In this document: positions 58,175 through 64,000 of the stretch, in pieces
Numbering within the stretch: the first letter of the stretch is position 1
Layout of the letters: the number at the start of each line of letters is the position of its first letter
NCBI GenBank assembly: GCA_026391005.1
Contig: JAPLEV010000019.1
Span: forward strand, 43,137-107,136
Direction of reading: 5' to 3'
Length of the DNA: 64,000 nucleotides
Source of the DNA: Flavobacteriia bacterium
GTDB taxonomy: Bacteria > Bacteroidota > Bacteroidia > Flavobacteriales_D > Crocinitomicaceae
The notes under the pieces: generated by a model
The model's input: the letters and a program-made list of their open reading frames with translations, nothing else
Told to the model about the DNA's origin: nothing
Databases searched by the model: none
Translations under genes and position numbers: made by a program

Positions 58175-58768
58175 CTAATTCACACTTTCCAACTCGAAAG
58201 CCACTTCATTTTTCCTGCCTATCAATTGCCAAGGCGGATTATATCCAAAAAAATAGCCTTTACCTTTGATTTGAAAACCCTCTTTTAATACCGCTTTTTT
58301 AAGTTCGGTCATTCGTAATACTAATTTTTCATCATTTACAAAGCCACCAAAATCCAGCACAGCCAATAGTTTTGGCGCTTGCACAACGAATGTTAGATTT
58401 TGGTCAATAGGAACCGGCATAGACTCTTCCGTTTTACTTCTGGGCACAACAAAAGAAAGTGTTGAAGTAGAATCAGCATGATAAATAACAGGTGCTGTCA
58501 TGGCAATTTTTTCATTCGATTTGTTTTTACCAAAAATATAGGATGCGATCGTTCTAAATCCTTCACTTGCTTTTTCATCATAGCTCGCCACCCCTAAATT
58601 AGTCGTAGCAAGCATCATTGATTCGTACTCCCTCAATTCGAAACGAGGGTATTTTTTTAATACTTTGTATTTCGGCGTTTCAATATCACTGGTTGTCATA
58701 GAAACAACTAGTTGAAATACCAAAAACACGCCAGCTAAAACAAGCAAGGAAATAAGCCATTTATTCAT
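58175..58768 (-). CDS. SOUL family heme-binding-like protein
   Basis: This 197-residue protein has an N-terminal membrane anchor or uncleaved signal (WLISLLVLAGVFLVFQLVV) and a SOUL domain: KYKVLKKYPRFELREYESMM, GKNKSNEKIAMTAPVI and SFVVPRSKTEESMPVP. SOUL proteins bind heme or other tetrapyrroles; a specific axial ligand cannot be assigned. It overlaps msrA by 8 nt, which suggests a joint envelope redox function. Confidence 0.88.
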   Translation of the reverse strand: MNKWLISLLVLAGVFLVFQLVVSMTTSDIETPKYKVLKKYPRFELREYESMMLATTNLGVASYDEKASEGFRTIASYIFGKNKSNEKIAMTAPVIYHADSTSTLSFVVPRSKTEESMPVPIDQNLTFVVQAPKLLAVLDFGGFVNDEKLVLRMTELKKAVLKEGFQIKGKGYFFGYNPPWQLIGRKNEVAFELESVN

Positions 58769-59357
58769 GTAAAGGAAGTTTAGTTTTCTTTTTAAAGGCC
58801 AACATTCTTGGTCTACTTACCGCTTGAATGTAACCATTGTAAGGGTTCTTTTTTTCATAATCTTGATGATAAAATTCCGCCGCATAAAAAATGGTAAAGG
58901 GAACTACTTCAGTTGTCACCAGTTTAAAGGTCCCATTAGTTACAAGTTCTTTACAATACGTATTTGCATATTGTTTTTCGGCGTCATTTTGATAAAAAAT
59001 AGCAGAACGATATTGCGTTCCTTTATCTGCCCCTTGTTGATTTAGAGTGGTCGGATCGTGCGATTCAAAAAAGGCCCTAACTAATTTTTCATATGATACA
59101 GACGAAGGATAATAAACAACTTTTATCGCCTCTGCATGACCGGTATTCCCTGAACATACCTGTTCATAAGTCGGGTTTACTGTTTTACCCCCTGTGTACC
59201 CAGACTCAGCAGACTTTACACCTACTATTAATTCAAAAATTGCTTCGCTACACCAAAAACAACCACTTGCGAAGTAGGCCGTTTTTGTCGCTTCTTTTTG
59301 AGCGTAAAAATTTGAAAAAGAAAAAGATATGAGTATAATAAATATTGTTCGTATCAT
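58761..59357 (-). CDS. msrA: Exported peptide-methionine (S)-S-oxide reductase MsrA
   Basis: This 198-residue enzyme reduces the S epimer of methionine sulfoxide. The catalytic Cys33 is in SGCFWCSEAIFE, followed by GYTGGKTVNPTYEQVCSGNT and the FFESHDPTTLNQQGADKGTQ block with the substrate-binding residues. A signal peptide (MIRTIFIILISFSFSNFYAQ) places it in the periplasm, unlike cytoplasmic MsrB at 5726-6094. It is coupled to the SOUL gene by an 8-nt overlap. Confidence 0.95.
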   Translation of the reverse strand: MIRTIFIILISFSFSNFYAQKEATKTAYFASGCFWCSEAIFELIVGVKSAESGYTGGKTVNPTYEQVCSGNTGHAEAIKVVYYPSSVSYEKLVRAFFESHDPTTLNQQGADKGTQYRSAIFYQNDAEKQYANTYCKELVTNGTFKLVTTEVVPFTIFYAAEFYHQDYEKKNPYNGYIQAVSRPRMLAFKKKTKLPLHE

Positions 59358-59411
59358 ATTTAATTAAACTATTAATAGGTGAATTTGTTCAAAATATGCT
59401 AAATTAATTGA

Positions 59412-62183
59412 CTAATAACCCGTGATTTTGCCTTTTTCTGTAGCCTTTACCCCTTCTAACATCCATAATGGAGCTTGTTCATTCATTAAAAAGTGACCAA
59501 AAAACTGACGCATTCGGATACTTAAATCAATCTTATTCGGCAACTTAGTTAAGTTGTGGTCATCATCATTGTAATTTAATAGCCAGCAGGGCTTATTTAA
59601 TCGGCGCATTCCATTATAAAGCTCAATACCTTGATACCAAGGCACTGCACCATCCTTATCATTATGCATGATTAAGAGGGGGGTGCTCACCTTCGGAAGA
59701 TGAAAAATAGGAGAATTCTCAATGTAGGCTTCTTGAGCGTCCCATATCGTTTTTCCAATTCGACTTTGCGTCGATTCATATTGAAATTGTCGGTTCAGGC
59801 CGGAACCCCATCGGATACCGCCATAGGCTGAGACCATATTGGCTACAGGTGCACCAGCCATAGCAGCAGCATACCTTGGTGTCATCGTTATTAACTGAGC
59901 CGTTTGATAACCACCCCAACTTTGGCCTTGCAAGCCCATTCGAAGGGAATCCACAGGATACATTTTAAGTAAATAGTCTGTACCACTCATTATACAGTTA
60001 AAAGCAGATTTCGCAGGGAAGCCCACTTTATATCGAATATCTGGTATGAAGACAATATAACCAGCCGAAGCATATTCAACAGGATTAATAGTACTTGCAG
60101 AAGGCCTCGGAGCATTATGATTATGTAGATTATCCGAATTTAATTCATAATAATAGACGATTAAAGGGTATTTTTTAGTTTGATCAAAATCTTCTGGTTT
60201 GTAAACCAAACCCTCTAAACTGCTGCCATCATAAGCCTTCCATTTTATTAAATCAACAGTTGCCCAATTGTACTCGCTTTGCTGAGGATTTGTTTTAGAA
60301 ATTATTTTCTCGTCATTAAATAAACTATCTAGCACACTGATTTCAGGGTAGCTGGCGACATCCATTTTTCGAAGAATAATACCCTTACCATTTTTAGATT
60401 TCAAAAGCGTATTAATCGAATAATTCGCAGCATAAACTTCATTAAAATCAAGGTGTCCGTTATGTTCATCAAAGGTAAAAATATGCGAGGATTTAGTTTG
60501 CGTATTTAATCCTTTTGCATAGGTGTTTTTCCAATCGATATAAATGCTGTCTGAAGACCACTTATTAAGGGAAAACCGCATATTTCGCCGTAAATCACCA
60601 TTATCTGAAAGACAAGTTATTTTTTGTGTGTTTAGCGAATACTTCCAAATATCAAATTCGGAAAGGACTATAAACTCCTCCTCCCCGGCTACATACTGCA
60701 AATCATCAATAGGGCCCGCTGGCAAAGGTTGACCGTTGACATCCTCCTGCCAATTGACATTATTCACATCACAGGTGACACAAATTTCAGCTTGAGTTTG
60801 CATGTCAACTATAAAATGTTGCTTTTGATCATGATTAAAATAAGCATAAAATCTGCCTTTTGGAGATAAAGAACCACCAAAAGCCAAGGCTGATTTGACC
60901 TTAACGATTTCATTTGATGGCAAGTGGATCCGGTAAACATCCTCAAGCCCTGGCGAACGCCATTGCGCTTGTATAGCGTAAGCTTCATTAGAAGTGGCAA
61001 TTACATAATCGCCAATAAGGTTTTTATTAACCCTAATCTTCAAGGTATCATTACTAATTTTTAAACTGTTTTTATTTTCTAAATTCAACACGTATAAATC
61101 ACTTTTTTTACGGTCTTCTTTTAACTGAAGTAATTGCTGCGGTTGGATGCGTTGGTCTTGGTAATGCCAAATATCAACGCTCACTTTTTCAGATGCAAGT
61201 AAGGTATCTTTCGCTTCCTTTTCAATCTTATCTGCTGCACCAAAAAACAAATAATTTCCTGATTTGCTAAAGAAAGGCATTCTGTTTTCGCTTATTCTCT
61301 GAATAGAATCAATTTCTTTGCTTAGGGTATCCAAAACCAACCAATCTTTCCATGTAGAAATACCCATAACATGGATCTCATATTGTTTAACCTTGGCCGT
61401 ATCAGACGAGGATAAATAAGCCACTTTGGACAAGTCAGTACTCCACGAAGGAAGCTGATAGGCCGTTTTTGCTTTTAATTGATGACTTTCTTTACCCTTA
61501 AAATCATAAAAATGAAGTGAAAAAGAATCTGATTTTACTTTTTCATGCGTAATAAAAGATAAATAATCACCCTTCGGTGAGAAATCAAATTCACTCACTT
61601 GATTCCGTTCAAATTCAGGCTCAAGGGAATTATTTAACACCACTAATGCTCCACCATTTGATTTCGGTGGTGATTTTGCCGGTTTTTGAAAGGGGCAATA
61701 CCAAGGTTTCTTAGGCGGGAGAACCTTTTCGGCCTCCTTAAGATAAGCTACTCTACCTCCTTCCTCGGCTACCTTATACTCTTTTAACTTTGCAATTCTA
61801 ATACTTTTAAGGGTGCTTAAATCAATGATATACAAAGAGTCCTTTGGCCATTTCGTTTTGTCCACTTTATTTAATTCACACGATCGCAAGGTGTCATAAC
61901 CAGGTGCTATTTTTACCAGTAGCAAGTTAGACAAAGCATTAAATTTTGGATCCTTCCCCCTTAAAATAGTATCAGTCTTCGCGGTTTCAACATTGTATAA
62001 GCAAACAAAGCCATCTCCTTTTAGCGGCGTGGTTTCATAAGCAATCCATCGGGCATCATTTGAAATGACCTGTTTTTCAATCTTCTTCCAATTTGAGTAT
62101 GCCGTATGGTCTATTGATTTCTTCTGGGAGAAAATCGAAACAGAAAAGTGTAGTAAACAAACTAAAAAAATCGACCGAATCAT
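59412..62183 (-). CDS. Prolyl oligopeptidase family (S9) peptidase
   Basis: This 923-residue exported serine peptidase has a signal peptide (MIRSIFLVCLLHFSVSIFSQ), a seven-bladed propeller-like region to about residue 640, and a C-terminal alpha/beta-hydrolase domain. Ser755 is the nucleophile in GLQGQSWGGYQTAQ, the acid is in MHNDKDGAVPWYQG and the His is in DDDHNLTK. It would trim peptides in the periplasm, like S9 acylaminoacyl- or dipeptidyl-peptidases. The ATG overlaps the transporter stop as ATGA. Confidence 0.88.
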   Translation of the reverse strand: MIRSIFLVCLLHFSVSIFSQKKSIDHTAYSNWKKIEKQVISNDARWIAYETTPLKGDGFVCLYNVETAKTDTILRGKDPKFNALSNLLLVKIAPGYDTLRSCELNKVDKTKWPKDSLYIIDLSTLKSIRIAKLKEYKVAEEGGRVAYLKEAEKVLPPKKPWYCPFQKPAKSPPKSNGGALVVLNNSLEPEFERNQVSEFDFSPKGDYLSFITHEKVKSDSFSLHFYDFKGKESHQLKAKTAYQLPSWSTDLSKVAYLSSSDTAKVKQYEIHVMGISTWKDWLVLDTLSKEIDSIQRISENRMPFFSKSGNYLFFGAADKIEKEAKDTLLASEKVSVDIWHYQDQRIQPQQLLQLKEDRKKSDLYVLNLENKNSLKISNDTLKIRVNKNLIGDYVIATSNEAYAIQAQWRSPGLEDVYRIHLPSNEIVKVKSALAFGGSLSPKGRFYAYFNHDQKQHFIVDMQTQAEICVTCDVNNVNWQEDVNGQPLPAGPIDDLQYVAGEEEFIVLSEFDIWKYSLNTQKITCLSDNGDLRRNMRFSLNKWSSDSIYIDWKNTYAKGLNTQTKSSHIFTFDEHNGHLDFNEVYAANYSINTLLKSKNGKGIILRKMDVASYPEISVLDSLFNDEKIISKTNPQQSEYNWATVDLIKWKAYDGSSLEGLVYKPEDFDQTKKYPLIVYYYELNSDNLHNHNAPRPSASTINPVEYASAGYIVFIPDIRYKVGFPAKSAFNCIMSGTDYLLKMYPVDSLRMGLQGQSWGGYQTAQLITMTPRYAAAMAGAPVANMVSAYGGIRWGSGLNRQFQYESTQSRIGKTIWDAQEAYIENSPIFHLPKVSTPLLIMHNDKDGAVPWYQGIELYNGMRRLNKPCWLLNYNDDDHNLTKLPNKIDLSIRMRQFFGHFLMNEQAPLWMLEGVKATEKGKITGY

Positions 62184-63091
62184 ACTTTATTATGTTTAAA
62201 ATTTGCAAAATAAACCCCGATAAAGATAAGTAACATGAGGGTCATTTTCAAAAAACTTATACTAGATGAGGCATTATTTATCCAATCAAAATAGGTGAAT
62301 AAAGCCGTGAACACAATAACCATAATCGGCTGCAGGTAAATGTATGTGCTTGATACTGTTGGCCCGACATACTTTAATCCATACATGGTTAGTAAATAGG
62401 TTAAGAAAGTAACGCCAACAATTACATAAACAATTACACCTACGATTGGTAAAGGGATTACCCTAAAATTAGTTGACAAAGCATCGCTAATAACTGGAGG
62501 AAAGCACATTACGAAAAATAAGCCAAACGTAAAAACCCATGTGATAACCGTTAAAGGCCTATACTTTGCCATTAACGGTTTTGCTGCAATTAAATACAAG
62601 GCATACGAGAAGGAATTAATCACCAAGAAAAGATCTCCTTTAAAGGAAGAAGAGTCGGTATGAAAGCTATTAATGGTTAACAAAATTGCACCAGTGGCAC
62701 CTATAACAATTCCAATAATTTGGCGGTAATTTAATTGATCTTTAAGGATAAAATAGGCCAGCACAACCACCATAATGGGATTAAAAGCCATAATAATTCC
62801 TGCATTAAAGGCAGACGAATTATTTAGCCCATGAAAGAAAAAAAGTTGATTAATGGCAACGCCAAATAAGCCACAAATTGCCAATAAAAAAAAATCTTTT
62901 ACCGCCACTTTCTCATAGGAAAAAACCCGAAAAAGCAGCCAAAATAATAGTGATGCTCCGCTAACTCTTAGTAAAATAAAAACATTAGGTGTTAAATAGG
63001 TAGGCATTACATCCTTTGCAATTAAATGACTAACAGCATACAATAAATTAACCAAAACCAAAGCCCCATGTGCTTTCCAATTTTCTTTCAT
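62180..63091 (-). CDS. DMT superfamily transporter, two EamA domains
   Basis: From ATG 63091 (63109 is an alternative) this protein of about 303 residues has ten membrane helices in two EamA repeats, the second beginning near DTSSFKGDLFLVINSFSYAL. Typical blocks are LIAKDVMPTYLTPNVFILLR and NSSAFNAGIIMAFNPIMVVV. These proteins usually export small metabolites such as amino acids. The start at 63091 is favoured because it overlaps the SUFU gene stop as ATGA. Confidence 0.88.
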   Translation of the reverse strand: MKENWKAHGALVLVNLLYAVSHLIAKDVMPTYLTPNVFILLRVSGASLLFWLLFRVFSYEKVAVKDFFLLAICGLFGVAINQLFFFHGLNNSSAFNAGIIMAFNPIMVVVLAYFILKDQLNYRQIIGIVIGATGAILLTINSFHTDSSSFKGDLFLVINSFSYALYLIAAKPLMAKYRPLTVITWVFTFGLFFVMCFPPVISDALSTNFRVIPLPIVGVIVYVIVGVTFLTYLLTMYGLKYVGPTVSSTYIYLQPIMVIVFTALFTYFDWINNASSSISFLKMTLMLLIFIGVYFANFKHNKV

Positions 63092-63699
63092 TTTCCGAAA
63101 AATTTCCATTTCGATTTCAATACCGATTTTCGATAATCATCTAGTTTTTCTGTGACACCTTGATGCCTAAATTTATCGAATAATTTAACAGTTCCCTTTC
63201 CCTGTTTGTAATCCATTTCATCGGGAAATAAAGGTATTATGGCTAGAAAAAAGATGGTTTTACTTTCTATCACCAACGGTTGCAGCTGTTTTTCGCACAC
63301 CATTGGCCTCGAAACAATAAAATGATTTTGCGTCATTGTTGACGATAAACTACTCATTTCTTTTCCGCAAGGCATTGTGTGGCCATGACCCAACCACGTA
63401 TTATTATTTTGGACATAATCTTTAATTCTTTTCAGCCATGGGAAAACCCAATTCATAGTGGGATTGGTAAGATCATCAATTGCCCAATAGTTGGGTAGGT
63501 AAAAATACAATTCGGCAAATTCTTCCCCCACGTGCTTTTCGTGAACATTCATTTTAAAAGTTGAAAAATCGCTTGTCATTATTAAAGTACCTGAAAAATC
63601 GCTTGATGTAATCAAGAGGAAGGTTCCAAAATCATGATGGATTGTAGATACATTCGAATCGCCGAAACGCGCTTTTAGCGCCTGCACAAAGTGTTGCAT
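63088..63699 (-). CDS. Suppressor-of-fused (SUFU) domain protein
   Basis: This 203-residue protein has the bacterial SUFU-like pattern: GTFLLITSSDFSGTLIMTSD, EEFAELYFYLPNYWAIDD, WVFPWLKRIKDYV and NTWLGHGHTM. Bacterial SUFU domain proteins are often immunity proteins of contact-dependent toxins, though many are housekeeping of unknown role. No toxin gene is visible next to it; it lies between the cytochrome-c peroxidase gene (22 nt) and the transporter (4-nt overlap). Confidence 0.75.
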   Translation of the reverse strand: MQHFVQALKARFGDSNVSTIHHDFGTFLLITSSDFSGTLIMTSDFSTFKMNVHEKHVGEEFAELYFYLPNYWAIDDLTNPTMNWVFPWLKRIKDYVQNNNTWLGHGHTMPCGKEMSSLSSTMTQNHFIVSRPMVCEKQLQPLVIESKTIFFLAIIPLFPDEMDYKQGKGTVKLFDKFRHQGVTEKLDDYRKSVLKSKWKFFGK

Positions 63700-63721
63700 T
63701 AGGTAAAGATAAGGTCAGTTT

Positions 63722-64000
63722 TTAGAATGGTGGCAAAACAAGCGATTTTTTGCCATAAATAGTCGTGAGATAACTGGTATCAGTTAAGCTTGAAAGAAAT
63801 GACTTAAGCGCATCGCGATCAGCAGAAGATAAGGAGAACCCCTTGATTCGGACATCTTGATTTTTAGGATGCTTCCCTCCTTGACTGTAATGAGTTAATA
63901 CCTCATCCAGCGTTTTCATGGAACCATCGTGCATGTAGGGAAAAGTAAGTTCAATGTTTCGTAATGACGGAACTTTAAACTTACCAATATCTGAGGAATC
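63722..64000 (-). CDS. Cytochrome-c peroxidase / MauG family protein (partial, N-terminus beyond right edge)
   Basis: Ninety-two C-terminal codons are inside the window, open to the edge. They contain [20 protein letters not shown], the conserved block that follows the second heme-binding domain of di-heme peroxidases, with the family's distal Met/His environment, then [14 protein letters not shown] and FLSSLTD near the end. Such enzymes reduce hydrogen peroxide in the periplasm using cytochrome c. It is the first visible gene of the leftward SUFU-EamA-S9 run. Confidence 0.85.
   Translation of the reverse strand, partial: DSSDIGKFKVPSLRNIELTFPYMHDGSMKTLDEVLTHYSQGGKHPKNQDVRIKGFSLSSADRDALKSFLSSLTDTSYLTTIYGKKSLVLPPF

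Overview
This window is AT-rich chromosomal DNA from a member of the Bacteroidota, most likely Flavobacteriales (a Crocinitomicaceae/Fluviicola-like organism is my guess). The evidence is the type IX secretion/gliding protein SprA, two PorP/SprF-family proteins, several proteins with T9SS sorting tails (type A 'YPNP' tails and gliding-motility-associated C-terminal domains), a DPP7/DPP11-type S46 peptidase, and TAnnTTTG/TAnnTTCG promoter boxes typical of the phylum. There is one tRNA, no rRNA and no CRISPR array.

Layout. 1-4.7 kb: a T9SS-sorted secreted protein cut by the left edge, an orphan superfamily 1 helicase, and yidD. 4.8-11.4 kb: a lytic transglycosylase, then a compact leftward operon (polytopic membrane protein, asparagine synthetase, enolase-superfamily MenC-like protein, msrB), rlmH and a DUF4783 protein. 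11.4-17.1 kb: an unusual glycosyltransferase with an extracytoplasmic N-terminal domain, an S46 dipeptidyl-peptidase, ribF and a leucine-rich-repeat protein overlapping it. 17.1-22.8 kb: a rightward operon of T9SS substrate, SprF-like protein, PD40-OmpA protein and two unknown proteins. 22.8-27.6 kb is the most disturbed part: a DUF3298-type lipoprotein, a Bro-N/Fic gene lying between two diverged copies of the lipoprotein promoter and leader, a probable WYL-regulator remnant, a T9SS substrate, marC, a 5'-truncated DoxX gene, and an initiator tRNA gene flanked by two partial copies of itself. 27.6-39.5 kb: a second small substrate/SprF pair, a barrel/Ig-repeat/proline-tail protein of 1117 residues, a PpiD-type foldase, a phospholipase C-like protein and a large T9SS substrate. 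39.6-54.3 kb: a leftward housekeeping run, odhA-odhB-maeB-ruvA-sprA-GNAT, with near-zero spacing from maeB onward. 54.3-64 kb: a DUF423 protein, lipoprotein-Mrp-NifU operon, an aldehyde dehydrogenase, msrA with a SOUL protein, and a leftward operon of cytochrome-c peroxidase (cut by the right edge), SUFU-domain protein, EamA transporter and S9 peptidase.

How it works together. Much of the window serves the cell envelope: SprA is the outer-membrane T9SS translocon, the secreted proteins with sorting tails are its cargo, and the two SprF-like proteins are probably dedicated partners of the substrates encoded beside them. PpiD, YidD, the transglycosylase, the OmpA protein and periplasmic MsrA support envelope assembly and repair; OdhAB and MaeB are central carbon metabolism. 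Several genes have a TAnnTTTG box ending 1-4 nt before the start codon, so leaderless transcripts are likely. The least expected structures are the Fic gene captured between duplicated lipoprotein leaders and the broken initiator-tRNA repeats.
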